Below are positions 9,078 through 17,573 of a stretch of DNA of 53,935 nucleotides, one piece after another. Origin of the DNA: Acetobacter farinalis. GTDB lineage: Bacteria; Pseudomonadota; Alphaproteobacteria; Acetobacterales; Acetobacteraceae. The stretch spans positions 1 through 53,935 of the forward strand of contig NZ_WOTF01000015.1 in assembly GCF_011516935.1 (NCBI RefSeq), given 5' to 3'. Positions within the stretch are counted from its first letter, which is position 1, and each line of letters starts with the position of its first letter. The notes beneath the pieces were generated by a model. It made no database searches. It saw only the letters and a list, made by a program, of their open reading frames with translations, and was not told the DNA's origin. The position numbers were made by a program, and so were the translations under genes.

Positions 9078-9665
9078 TTATTCCCACCAGACCGACAGAG
9101 ACCGCACCCCCTGCGCCCCGCGGATCAGCACACCCTGAATATCCGCTGTCGCGGAAGGGCCGCTCATCAGCACACCATAATGCGCGGTGTGGAACTCCGG
9201 GCGCTCGGCATAGGCAGTGTGCATGTTGGCCGTCAGATTCTGCTCGGACAAGATCACAACAATATGCTGCGTCAGATGGGCTGCGGAATTCAGGCTGTTG
9301 AGCTGAGCCTCACTCAGGAAAATGGAGCCCATTTCCGCAATCCCGAACGGGCTGCGCACAACCAGCACATCCGTTGCGGCAGCCTGCTGGGGAGAGGCCA
9401 CATCTTCCAGACGAATGGTCCCTTCAAAATCCGGCACTGCCGAGCAGATGACATTCGCATCGGGAAAGCGCTTTGCAATGGCGGACGCCAGAGTGCCTTC
9501 TTCGTCAGGGAGCAAAATCTGCCCGCCCAGAAGATGCAGGGCCGCTTCAAAACGCGCCTTGCCTGCATCCATATCTCCCAGCATGGCAACGGGGGGCAGT
9601 GGATGGGCCGCAGGATCCGGGCGGTTGGCCCGGAGTGTTGCCAGAATTGTCTCGCGGGACCCCAT
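9078..9665 (-). CDS. lutC: Lactate utilisation protein LutC (LUD domain)
   Basis: The 195-residue product is an LUD-domain protein, one of three subunits of the LutABC L-lactate oxidising complex that converts lactate to pyruvate. Recognisable stretches are VVRSPFGIAEMGSIFL (about 103-118) and the C-terminal SATADIQGVLIRGAQG, which fit the LutC/LldG family. It is last in the order lutA-lutB-lutC, and its start shares one base with the lutB stop (TAATG), implying coupled translation. The family name is firm; the natural 2-hydroxyacid substrate in this operon is less certain (see the ThDP enzyme at 11842). Confidence 0.9.
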   Translation of the reverse strand: MGSRETILATLRANRPDPAAHPLPPVAMLGDMDAGKARFEAALHLLGGQILLPDEEGTLASAIAKRFPDANVICSAVPDFEGTIRLEDVASPQQAAATDVLVVRSPFGIAEMGSIFLSEAQLNSLNSAAHLTQHIVVILSEQNLTANMHTAYAERPEFHTAHYGVLMSGPSATADIQGVLIRGAQGVRSLSVWWE

Positions 9666-11074
9666 TATGCTTCCCCTTCTTTTGAGGCCTTGCCATCTTT
9701 CAGGCGGTTTTTCTTGTACCAGCTATGAAAGGTCTGTTTGACCGGCTGCGGCAGTTCCCTGTGCTTGCCCCACGGGTTCAGCCAGTTATACAGGATAAAG
9801 CGCGGCAGCGTGCTCAGCGCGACCTCCGTGCCATTAATGGCCGTGCGATACAGGGTGGGCTGCCCCATCAGCTTGCCCGCCATATGCATGATCTCACGTT
9901 TGACAAACGGCAGTTCGTGATGCTCTGCCAGCACCCGCCGCCATTTATAAAGCTGCTCGTGAATATTGATTTTCACCGGGCAGACATTGGTGCAGCTTCC
10001 ATTCATGGTGGAGGCAAACGGCAGGGTGCTGTATTTCCGCTCATTAAAGGTCGGGTCAATAATCGCACCAATCGGCCCGGAATACACCGCCCCGTAGGAC
10101 AGACCACCAGACCGCCGGTAAACCGGGCATGTGTTCATACACGCCCCGCACCGGATACATTTGAGAGACGTCCAGAACTCTTCCATGCCCAGGCGGGCGG
10201 ACCGCCCGTTATCCACCAGCACGATATGCATTTCTCCACCCTTCTGCGGGCCACGGAAATGCGTGGTGTACTGTGTGATGGGAGAGCCCAGCGCACTGCG
10301 GGAGAGCAGACGCACAAACACCCCCAGATCCGCCATGCGCGGCACGAGACGCTCAATGCCCAGTGTGGCGATATGCAGGCCGGGCACGGTAGCACTCAGG
10401 TCCGCATTCCCTTCATTGGTGCACACCACGAACGTGCCAGTTTCCGCCACCAGGAAGTTCCCCCCGGTCATGCCGGCATCAGCCGTCAGAATAACCGGAC
10501 GGGCCGCCATGCGCTGCGCTTCCGCAAGGGATTGCGGGCTGTCGTCATTAGGGTCTGTATTATAATTCTTCGCGAAAATCCGTGCCACGTCCGGCACCAG
10601 CTTATGCACCGCCGGAACCACGATATGGCTGGGAAGCTGGTCATCAAGCTGCTGGATCCGCTCACCAAGGTCCGTTTCCGTCACGGTTACGCCGCGCGGC
10701 TCCAGATAGGCGCGCATGTCGCATTCTTCCGTGACCATGGACTTGCTTTTGATCAGGGATTTTGCGCCATGTTTCTCCAGAATCTCGCTAACGATGCGGT
10801 TGTGCTCCGCCGCATCTGCCGCCCAGTGAACATGAATGCCGTTCTTTTTGGCATTGGCTTCAAACTGCTCAAGATATTCGGGCAGATTGGCCAGAGTATG
10901 TTCCTTGATTTCCGAAGCACGCGTGCGCAGGTCCTGCCATTCGGGCAGCAGGTGCATCTGCTGGTCACGCTTCTGGCGCATGTCCCACAGCCGCTCATCA
11001 TGAAACTTCAGATGCGGGGCATCTTCCAGAAACTTTTCCGCCGCCTTGGCATGATTGACGGGTTTGACCTTCAT
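9665..11074 (-). CDS. lutB: Iron-sulfur lactate oxidation subunit LutB
   Basis: A 469-residue LUD-domain plus ferredoxin-type protein, the LutB/LldF subunit. The N-terminal two thirds form the LUD domain (LADAGMTGGNFLVAETGT-like region near 205-225). The C-terminal third holds 4Fe-4S ligands in CIRCGACMNTCPVYR and a second cluster in CTNVCPVKINIHEQLYKWR, as in the family. It passes electrons from 2-hydroxyacid oxidation to the respiratory chain. It overlaps lutA by 4 bp (ATGA) upstream and lutC by one base downstream. Confidence 0.94.
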   Translation of the reverse strand: MKVKPVNHAKAAEKFLEDAPHLKFHDERLWDMRQKRDQQMHLLPEWQDLRTRASEIKEHTLANLPEYLEQFEANAKKNGIHVHWAADAAEHNRIVSEILEKHGAKSLIKSKSMVTEECDMRAYLEPRGVTVTETDLGERIQQLDDQLPSHIVVPAVHKLVPDVARIFAKNYNTDPNDDSPQSLAEAQRMAARPVILTADAGMTGGNFLVAETGTFVVCTNEGNADLSATVPGLHIATLGIERLVPRMADLGVFVRLLSRSALGSPITQYTTHFRGPQKGGEMHIVLVDNGRSARLGMEEFWTSLKCIRCGACMNTCPVYRRSGGLSYGAVYSGPIGAIIDPTFNERKYSTLPFASTMNGSCTNVCPVKINIHEQLYKWRRVLAEHHELPFVKREIMHMAGKLMGQPTLYRTAINGTEVALSTLPRFILYNWLNPWGKHRELPQPVKQTFHSWYKKNRLKDGKASKEGEA

Positions 11075-11814
11075 GACTGCGCCCCATTCAGGATTTCAGC
11101 AATATGAATAAACCGGATCGGCACACCTGCGCGCTCGGCACAGCCCTGCTGATGCATCATGCAGGACGTATCAGCCGAGACAATATATTCCGCTCCGGCC
11201 TGATGATGGTCACGCACCTTGTCCAGACCCATGCGGGAAGAAACAGCTTCTTCCGTTACGGAAAACGTGCCGCCAAACCCGCAACATTCATCAGGGCGCT
11301 GCGGTGTTGCGAAGGAAATACCCTTGACCTTGGAGAGCAGGTCCATCGGTTTTGAAAAGAAGGGTTCCCCCAGTTCCGACATGCTGGCCGAGCGCAGCGA
11401 GCGCAGGGTGCCGCAACTGTTATGCAAACCAACCTTGTGCGGGAACTCCGCCCAGGGGAATTCTTCAACCTTCAGAATATCGTGCAGAAATTCCACCAGT
11501 TCAAAGGTGTTTTTACGAACATGCAGGACTTCTGGCGTCTGCGGGATTGCATCAAAATTATCCCGCACATGGTGCGTGCAGCTTCCGGAAGGCATGACAA
11601 TGGCATCATATTTCGCAAAGTTGCGAACAAAAAGCGCCTCGGCTGCCGCTGCATCGGAATTGCAGCCGGAATTGGCCATGGGCTGGCCACAGCAGGTTTG
11701 ATCCAGCGGGTATTCCACATCCTGCCCCAGCTTTTCCAGCAGTTCCAGCGTGGCAATCCCTGCGTTTGGATAAAACGCATCAATATAGCACGGTATAAAA
11801 AGACCTATTTTCAT
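11071..11814 (-). CDS. lutA: Cysteine-rich lactate oxidation subunit LutA
   Basis: The 247-residue product has two cysteine-rich domains of the heterodisulfide-reductase/LutA/LldE type: PCYIDAF...LDQTCCGQPMANSG in the first half and HNSCGTLRS...DECCGFGGTFS in the second. Together with LutB and LutC it forms the non-flavin lactate oxidation complex. The gene is first of the lut trio but starts only 27 bp after the stop of a ThDP decarboxylase gene on the same strand. It is therefore probably transcribed with that gene. Confidence 0.94.
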   Translation of the reverse strand: MKIGLFIPCYIDAFYPNAGIATLELLEKLGQDVEYPLDQTCCGQPMANSGCNSDAAAAEALFVRNFAKYDAIVMPSGSCTHHVRDNFDAIPQTPEVLHVRKNTFELVEFLHDILKVEEFPWAEFPHKVGLHNSCGTLRSLRSASMSELGEPFFSKPMDLLSKVKGISFATPQRPDECCGFGGTFSVTEEAVSSRMGLDKVRDHHQAGAEYIVSADTSCMMHQQGCAERAGVPIRFIHIAEILNGAQS

Positions 11815-11841
11815 GCAAACCTCCGATATAAAAGCAGGTTT

Positions 11842-13545
11842 TCAGCCTGTTGTAATCATGATCTCAACAAGGGATGGACCATCGGAAGCCAGAGAAGCCT
11901 CAATGGCGGGAGCGATATCAGAGGCGCGTGTGACCCGGCAGGACGGCACACCCATGGATTTTGCCATAGCCTGATAATCGATAACCGGATTAACGATATC
12001 CATTGCAGGATATTTCCCTTCACGCGCTGAAAGATAATCCTTTTGCTGTCTCATGAAATTTTTAAGAACATTGTATTCCTGATTGTTCATGACCACGAAC
12101 GTGACAGGAAGTTTCTCATGCGCCGCAGTCCAGATCGCCTGTGGCGAATACAGGGCCGCACCATCTCCCACCAGTGAAACCACGCGGTCTCGCCCAAGCC
12201 CCAGAGAAGCCCCTACGGCGGCGGGCATACCCCAGCCCAGCGCCCCACCCCGCAGAAAAGAATACTGGGCAGGCCATGCACTTTCCAGAAACAGCCGGAC
12301 ATCGGAAGAGGTGGCAATTGCTTCATCCACAATCGCTATATCCGGTCCAATGGCCCGCACAGCCTCCCATGCCGCAACACGCGGCGGAATGGCGTCCTCA
12401 TTCCGCCGGGCCATGGCTTCTGCCACAGCTTCGGCGCGCTGGGCACGGCGTGCCTGCGCGACCTGCTCGGCCTGCGCCGCATACTCAGCCTGACGCGGCC
12501 TTACCGCATTCCGCAGGAGCGGCAGCAGGGCCTGCAGGGAGGCCCGAATATCCCCCACCACGGAGAGAGGCGTATTGAACGTCCGCCCGAGATCACGCAC
12601 ATCTGACGTCATCTGATACACGGAGCAGCCGGGGGGCAGAGCCGGGCCTTCGGTATACAGAATGGTGATGAGCGATTTGCCGCCCAGCGCAAAAATCGCA
12701 TCATAGGCACTCAGGCGTTCTGCAATGGCGGTTGCCTGTGTTGGCAGGTTTCCACACCAGAGCGGGTGCGCTGTCGGGAACGGCACTCTGGAAGGCCATG
12801 AAGAGCCATAAACCGGCGCCCCGAGGCACTCCGCCACTGCGGCCACTTCCGCCGCCGCATCGGACGCATAAACCTCATCTCCGGCTATCAGGGCAACGCG
12901 GCCCGGCGCAAGGGCGGCCAGTGCCTTAGCCAGATCCTCCAGCCCGCCCGCAACGGACGCGCGATTGATGACAGACGGCCTGCCGATATCCACCCCGCTC
13001 ATTTCTTCCATCACATCCATGGGGAGGGAGAGAAACACCGGCCCGGTAGGGGCTGCCATGGAATCATGAAACGCCCGGCGCAGCAGGACGGGCAACTGGT
13101 CCGCATGGGCCACTTCCTGCGCCCATTTCACGGCAGGGCGGGCAATCTGCACCAGATCTCCAAACAGGAGCGGGTCGGAAATGGTATGGCGGGAATCCTG
13201 CTGGCCTGCGGTCACCACCAGCGGGGTCTGTGAGACGCTGGCATTGAGCAGATTGCCCATCCCATGCCCCAGTCCGCCCGCTGTGTGCAGGTTGAGGAAA
13301 CCCGGCTTGCGGGCCGCCTGCGCGTAGCCATCCGCCATGGCAACCACACTGGCTTCCTGAAGGCCGAGAATGTAGGCGACATCCGGCACTTCCAGCAGAG
13401 CATCCATCAGGGGCAGTTCGGTTGTGCCCGGATTGCCAAAAATATAGTCCACACCTTCACTGCGCAGAATTTCAAGCAGCACGGCGGCTCCACGCTGCAC
13501 CCCACTCTGCCCTGCTGCATCAAGCGATGAAACCTGCATTCCCAT
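11842..13545 (-). CDS. ThDP-dependent 2-oxoacid decarboxylase, benzoylformate-decarboxylase-like
   Basis: A 567-residue three-domain ThDP enzyme. The N-terminal pyrimidine-binding domain has FGNPGTTELPLMDAL with catalytic Glu64 in LGLQEASVVAMADGYAQ, and His87 in NLHTAGG. The middle domain has FPTAHP with His260, and the PP domain has a GDG motif (VSLVGDGAALYSP). These match the benzoylformate decarboxylase active site (E47, H70, H281) except that its Ser26 is Thr41. It is unlike the acetolactate synthases and pyruvate decarboxylases I know. It lies between alsS and lutA on one strand, 27 bp ahead of lutA. The 2-oxoacid substrate cannot be told from sequence alone. Confidence 0.82.
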   Translation of the reverse strand: MGMQVSSLDAAGQSGVQRGAAVLLEILRSEGVDYIFGNPGTTELPLMDALLEVPDVAYILGLQEASVVAMADGYAQAARKPGFLNLHTAGGLGHGMGNLLNASVSQTPLVVTAGQQDSRHTISDPLLFGDLVQIARPAVKWAQEVAHADQLPVLLRRAFHDSMAAPTGPVFLSLPMDVMEEMSGVDIGRPSVINRASVAGGLEDLAKALAALAPGRVALIAGDEVYASDAAAEVAAVAECLGAPVYGSSWPSRVPFPTAHPLWCGNLPTQATAIAERLSAYDAIFALGGKSLITILYTEGPALPPGCSVYQMTSDVRDLGRTFNTPLSVVGDIRASLQALLPLLRNAVRPRQAEYAAQAEQVAQARRAQRAEAVAEAMARRNEDAIPPRVAAWEAVRAIGPDIAIVDEAIATSSDVRLFLESAWPAQYSFLRGGALGWGMPAAVGASLGLGRDRVVSLVGDGAALYSPQAIWTAAHEKLPVTFVVMNNQEYNVLKNFMRQQKDYLSAREGKYPAMDIVNPVIDYQAMAKSMGVPSCRVTRASDIAPAIEASLASDGPSLVEIMITTG

Positions 13546-13809
13546 GATCCTTCTGTTGTGCCCTGCCAGAGCAGCCAGCCTGCTTACAGCCTGCCCAACC
13601 CGTTATGGCACTCCAGAGAGTATCTGGTAACTCCCACCCGCGTGCCGCAAAGCGCACTCTTCCCTGCCCCGCTGAGGCACAGAGTCCCCTTACGGGAAAA
13701 ACGATGAGTATCCGGCATATCCAACCTTTGGTCCGCATGTGGCGCTTTCTGTTATAACAGAAAGCGCCACATGAAAACAGCCGGAAACGGATTTGTGTTC
13801 TCTCCGGGT
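13546..13809. other. 264-bp gap between alsS and the ThDP decarboxylase gene
   Basis: No gene is supported. The alsS-proximal end holds the perfect 36-bp palindrome listed separately. The remainder (13546-13736) would contain the promoter of the decarboxylase-lutABC unit on the minus strand; I cannot assign -35 and -10 boxes with confidence. Confidence 0.5.
13737..13772. promoter_or_regulatory. Perfect 36-bp palindrome downstream of alsS
   Basis: ATGTGGCGCTTTCTGTTA (13737-13754) is followed at once by its exact reverse complement (13755-13772), with centre TTATAA and no spacer. It starts 38 bp after the alsS stop on the minus strand. As RNA it makes a 15-bp or longer stem with a TTATAA loop and could stop transcription, but there is no T-run. 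As DNA it could be a dimeric-regulator site ahead of the decarboxylase-lutABC unit. Confidence 0.8.
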
Positions 13810-15498
13810 TCAGGCTGCTGCCGAGGTCTCCCCAAGCTGGGCCAAAGGCTTCATCAGCAGAGCGTTCTGGGAATAATCAACCGGCACGGCAATCACCACC
13901 GGCCCCTCACACTCCATGGCGGCCTTCAGGGCTTCACCAACCCCCTCAGCCGAGGTCACGGTCATGCCCCTGGCGCCGCAGGCCTGAGCATACAGGGCGA
14001 AGTCAATCGGCCCGAAATCCACCCCGGACCCACGGCCATATTTCTTCTTTTCCTGCATTTCCACCATATTATAGGCCTGATCAATCCAGACCATGTGGAT
14101 CAGGTTGCATTTCAGGCGCACAGCCGTTTCCAGCTCCATGCTGGACATCATGAACCCGCCATCCCCCGAAATGGAGATCACTTTCTGGGCCGGGTTCAGC
14201 AGGCTTGCGGCAATACCCCACGGCAGACCGACCCCCATGGTCTGCTGGCCATTGCTGATAAGCACCTGCCGCGCCCGGAAAGACAGCAGATACCGCGCCA
14301 GCCAGATGTGGAACGTGCCCATATCCAGACATAGCGTGACATCCGGCGTTACAATCTGCTCAAGCTCCCGCACGATCTGTAACGGATGCACAGCGGTGTT
14401 ACTGGTGCTGCGCGCGTCCCGAAGTGCTGTTGAGCGGGCAAGCTTGTAGCCTTCCAGAATCGCTTCCAGTCCGGGGGAGCGGGCCAGCTTCCCCGTCTCC
14501 CGGGCCAGAGCCTTGACCGTAGGAGCAATATCGCCCACCAGCTCAACCACCGGCACAAAGGCATTGTCGAGTTCGGCAGCCACAATATCAATGTTGATGA
14601 TCCTGCGGGCATCATTCACGTTCCACAGCCACGGATCATATTCCACCGGGTTATACCCGATGGCCACCACCACATCCGCTTCATGCAGAAGCTGATCCCC
14701 ATGCTGGTTGCGGAAAAGCCCCACGCGGCCACCAAACCGGTCCACCAGTTCATGCGAGACCGCGCCCGCCGCCTGATAGGTTCCCACCACCGGCACGCCT
14801 GTTTCCGCCACAAAGGCACGAACGGCCTCTGCCACATCCGGGCGGCTGGCCAGCATACCCAGCAGAACCACCGGACGCTGTGCCTGCTTCAGGAGTCTTG
14901 CCGCCTCTGCACGAGCATCCGCCGCAGCCGGGCCGGGTTGCGGCACGGCACGGTCTGCCAGAACAGGCGCCTCCACAGGCATGGAAAGCACATCCATCGG
15001 GGTGCTGACAAACGCAGCCCCCGGCCGGCCACTTTCAGCAAACCGGAAGGCATTTGCCATGACTTCCGAAATAGCCTGCGGATTGGTAATTTCCACACTG
15101 TATTTGGTAATCGGCCTGAACAGGCTGACTGTATCCATGGTCTGGTGCGTCAGCTTGAGGCGGTCTGCCAGTTTCACGGCCCCGCCAATGGCCAGAACCG
15201 GGTCTCCTTCCGAATTGGCCGTTGCCAGACCTGTGACAAAATTGGATGCACCGGGGCCGGACGTTGCCAAAGCAACGCCTGCCCTGCCTGTCAAACGCCC
15301 AAGGCCACCGGCAATAAACGCGGCATTCTGTTCATGGCGGGTCACGACTGTCTGGATAGGAGAGTCAACCAGCGCATCAAACAGGCGGTCAACCTTGGCG
15401 CCAGGAATCCCGAAGACGTGTGTGACGCCATGCGCCACCAGATTTTTGACAATAAGCTCCGCACCGCACTGTGCGGTGTGATCAGACGATCTGCTCAT
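13810..15498 (-). CDS. alsS: Catabolic acetolactate synthase
   Basis: The 562-residue product joins two pyruvates into 2-acetolactate with loss of CO2, using ThDP. Features are GIPGAKVDRLFDAL near residue 35, the catalytic Glu in VVTRHEQNAAFIAGG, RFGGRVGLFRNQHGDQLL in the middle, and the ThDP motif ISGDGGFMMSSMELETA with LIHMVWIDQAYNMVEMQ. The middle region (EYDPWLWN) is typical of the FAD-independent AlsS/BudB type. I placed the start at 15498, where AGGG lies 9 nt upstream; the open frame runs 87 bases further through a hairpin. alsD precedes it on the same strand. Confidence 0.93.
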   Translation of the reverse strand: MSRSSDHTAQCGAELIVKNLVAHGVTHVFGIPGAKVDRLFDALVDSPIQTVVTRHEQNAAFIAGGLGRLTGRAGVALATSGPGASNFVTGLATANSEGDPVLAIGGAVKLADRLKLTHQTMDTVSLFRPITKYSVEITNPQAISEVMANAFRFAESGRPGAAFVSTPMDVLSMPVEAPVLADRAVPQPGPAAADARAEAARLLKQAQRPVVLLGMLASRPDVAEAVRAFVAETGVPVVGTYQAAGAVSHELVDRFGGRVGLFRNQHGDQLLHEADVVVAIGYNPVEYDPWLWNVNDARRIINIDIVAAELDNAFVPVVELVGDIAPTVKALARETGKLARSPGLEAILEGYKLARSTALRDARSTSNTAVHPLQIVRELEQIVTPDVTLCLDMGTFHIWLARYLLSFRARQVLISNGQQTMGVGLPWGIAASLLNPAQKVISISGDGGFMMSSMELETAVRLKCNLIHMVWIDQAYNMVEMQEKKKYGRGSGVDFGPIDFALYAQACGARGMTVTSAEGVGEALKAAMECEGPVVIAVPVDYSQNALLMKPLAQLGETSAAA

Positions 15499-15511
15499 TT
15501 CATTACGCCCT

Positions 15512-15544
15512 GTAAAAAGACCACAGCACCGAGGTGCTGTGGTC
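15512..15544 (-). terminator. Intrinsic terminator between alsD and alsS
   Basis: On the minus strand GACCACAGCACC (15544-15533) and GGTGCTGTGGTC (15530-15519) form a perfect 12-bp arm pair around two bases, followed by TTTTTACA. It sits 9 bp after the alsD stop and about 20 bp before the alsS start, so it should limit read-through into alsS. Confidence 0.85.
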
Positions 15545-15553
15545 AGAAAAGCC

Positions 15554-16336
15554 TCAGCCGCCTTCAGCAATCCGAATGGCTTCACTCAGATAATCAGGAT
15601 TAAGGTTTGCTTTTGCAAACTGTTCTGTCCGTGGAAGCTGAATTTCAAGATCAGAGATCACCGCAACTTCAAGCTGCCCCCGCACCAGCCTGTATTCCGT
15701 CACATGGCCGCCGCGTGTCTGGTCTTCTGTCAGGAAGTGCAGATGGTAACCCGCCACATTCACCCCCTGCATATAGACCGGCGTGCGGAATCCGATCATG
15801 GTTCCTGTTACGGAATTCATGGTCAGGGTCGGCTGTTTTTTCACAACATCCAGCATATGCGGATACGGCTTGCACTGGCAGAACACGGTGCGTGTATCCA
15901 CCCGCTCAAACTGCCCGGTGAACCGCACAGCCGCAAACAGGTTCGGGTTCCCCACCAGATGATCAACCAGCGCTTCAAACGTTTCCTTTGTCTGCGGTGC
16001 ATCGATCATGAGCGTTTTTTCCGGCTCAAAAAAGGTCACGCAGGCAAATGGCGTTTTCAGGGAACCCGGCACCGTGTCCGCCTGCCCTTCCGCCCGAAAC
16101 TGGCGCACCACACCCTCTGTCACAATCATCTCGCCATCCAGCGCGTTGAATGTGCCAAGGCCGAAGTTCCCGTGGTGCAGCACTTCGTCCAGCGTGGTTT
16201 CACCATCATAAACAGCATCCAGCAGGGCCGCCATGGTCGAGGTCTGGTAAAGACGGTTCGCCACCGGCTTTTTTCCGACCCCATTCCCAAGTGCGGAAGA
16301 CCGAACGTCCATATCAGTCACCGGGCTGTTCTTCAT
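15554..16336 (-). CDS. alsD: Alpha-acetolactate decarboxylase
   Basis: AlsD converts acetolactate to acetoin. The 260-residue product has the family pattern: LYQTSTMAALLDAVYDGETT, the DELL-like HHGNFGLGTFNALDGEMIV, YPHMLDVVKKQPTLTM, and the zinc-binding VAGYHLHFLTEDQTRGGHV with its His residues and Glu. The start at 16336 gives a family-like length, but an ATG at 16435 in the same frame would add 33 residues and place it next to alsR; no ribosome site decides this. alsS lies downstream beyond a terminator, and the LysR gene alsR is divergent. Confidence 0.92.
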   Translation of the reverse strand: MKNSPVTDMDVRSSALGNGVGKKPVANRLYQTSTMAALLDAVYDGETTLDEVLHHGNFGLGTFNALDGEMIVTEGVVRQFRAEGQADTVPGSLKTPFACVTFFEPEKTLMIDAPQTKETFEALVDHLVGNPNLFAAVRFTGQFERVDTRTVFCQCKPYPHMLDVVKKQPTLTMNSVTGTMIGFRTPVYMQGVNVAGYHLHFLTEDQTRGGHVTEYRLVRGQLEVAVISDLEIQLPRTEQFAKANLNPDYLSEAIRIAEGG

Positions 16337-16428
16337 GCTGCGCACTGTTTCAAACTCGTTGTTGCTGATCTCACAGGGACAGACGTTATAACGGCGAAAC
16401 CCAGTCTTCCAATATATATTGAATGCAT

Positions 16429-16460
16429 TATCCATATCGAATAAATATGCATTATGGATA
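16429..16460. promoter_or_regulatory. Inverted repeat between alsD and alsR, likely LysR control region
   Basis: TATCCATA (16429-16436) and TATGGATA (16453-16460) are inverted with a 16-bp AT-rich spacer, and TGCATTAT occurs twice (16425-16432 and 16448-16455). The right arm covers the alsR start codon at 16454. Such dyads between divergent LysR and target genes commonly bind the regulator; here that is inferred. Confidence 0.5.
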
Positions 16461-17383
16461 TCAGACACCTGCGCTACTTTGTGACTGTGGCAGACCACGG
16501 CAGCATTACCCGTGCCGCCGAAGAGCTGGGCATGGAACAGCCTCCCCTGAGCCAGCAGATCAAGCAGCTTGAACAGAAGCTGGGTGTCGCCCTGTTTGAA
16601 CGGCAGACACGCGGCGTAACGCTGACAGAAATCGGGGCGACTCTTCTCCCCCGCGCCCGCACAATTCTGGATCTTCAGAGCCAGTTTCTTGTAACCGCCC
16701 ACGGTCTGGCCCGTGGCGAACTCGGGCATATCCGACTGGGCCTTGCCGGGGCTGTGCCCCTCCTGCCCGTTATTCCTCTGGCCATCAGACGTTTCAGGGA
16801 GAGCGCGCCGGATATCACGCTTTCTCTGGAAGAGAGCAACACACCGGCCTTATGTGCCGCCCTGCATGACGCGCGCATTGATATTGCCATTGTCCGCCCA
16901 CCTCTGCCGGACCCGTTCCGTCTTTCCGTATTTCCTTTGCTTGATGAACCCACCGTTATCGCCCTGCCGCGCGGGCACCGGCTGGCGCATCACCCCGTCA
17001 TCAGTCTGGACACCGTAGCGGATGACCCGCTGATTATCTTCCCTCGTGAGCTGGGGCCGGGGTTTCATGATGCCATTCTCTCAGCCTATCAGCGCGCGGG
17101 TGTCACCCCTACCATGGGGCAGCAGGCACCGCAGATAGCAGGCACCGTGCCGCTTGTTGCGGCGGGGCTGGGAGTATCTGTTGTTCCCCACTCACTCAGC
17201 CAGATTCACGCAGGGGGCGTGACGTTCCATGCCCTGAGTGAACCGGCTCCACGGGCCACACTGGCTGTCGCTGTCCGGTCCGGCCAGACCATGCCACTGG
17301 TAACAAAATTCCTGAAAATTCTGCGCGCAGCGTGCCGGAAATGGGAGGCTGACCCTACGGAAGACCTGCTCCCTTCGCCATGA
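16454..17383 (+). CDS. alsR: LysR-family regulator of acetoin synthesis (AlsR-like)
   Basis: A 309-residue LysR-type regulator. The N-terminal winged helix-turn-helix is plain: MDIRHLRYFVTVADHGSIT, then AAEELGMEQPPLSQQIKQLE and LFERQTRGVTLTEIG. A periplasmic-binding-like effector domain fills the rest (about 90-300). It is divergent from alsD, the classical AlsR arrangement in which the regulator activates alsSD in response to acetate or pyruvate overflow. The symbol rests on this position rather than on unique residues. Start is the ATG at 16454, within the dyad described above. Confidence 0.82.
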   Translation: MDIRHLRYFVTVADHGSITRAAEELGMEQPPLSQQIKQLEQKLGVALFERQTRGVTLTEIGATLLPRARTILDLQSQFLVTAHGLARGELGHIRLGLAGAVPLLPVIPLAIRRFRESAPDITLSLEESNTPALCAALHDARIDIAIVRPPLPDPFRLSVFPLLDEPTVIALPRGHRLAHHPVISLDTVADDPLIIFPRELGPGFHDAILSAYQRAGVTPTMGQQAPQIAGTVPLVAAGLGVSVVPHSLSQIHAGGVTFHALSEPAPRATLAVAVRSGQTMPLVTKFLKILRAACRKWEADPTEDLLPSP

Positions 17384-17483
17384 CTCCGGGCAAGCTCTCC
17401 TGCGAGAGTATAGAGGCCGTGGCCGAGACAATGACGGACTTTTGCCGTTCGAAGAGAATGGGGTTTTGAGAGAATGAGCGTCC

Positions 17484-17507
17484 GGCCTGATATTTTCATA
17501 TCAGGCC
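17484..17507. terminator. Hairpin between convergent alsR and hexosaminidase genes
   Basis: GGCCTGATAT (17484-17493) and ATATCAGGCC (17498-17507) form a perfect 10-bp stem with a TTTC loop. It lies in the 190-bp gap between convergent genes and could act in both directions, though neither side has a long T-run. Confidence 0.6.
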
Positions 17508-17573
17508 TTCATATCCCACCTTCTCAAATAGATCTTTTCACCATCCGTCGGTTCCCGGTCCTGAAACAGAGCC

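Noticed and set aside
9725..11107. 460-codon open frame on the plus strand
   Set aside because: Antisense to lutB, which has both Fe-S cluster motifs; the antisense product is His/Arg-rich without domains.
16337..16729. Upstream extension of the alsD frame through alsR
   Set aside because: The added residues are antisense to the alsR helix-turn-helix region and unlike acetolactate decarboxylases.
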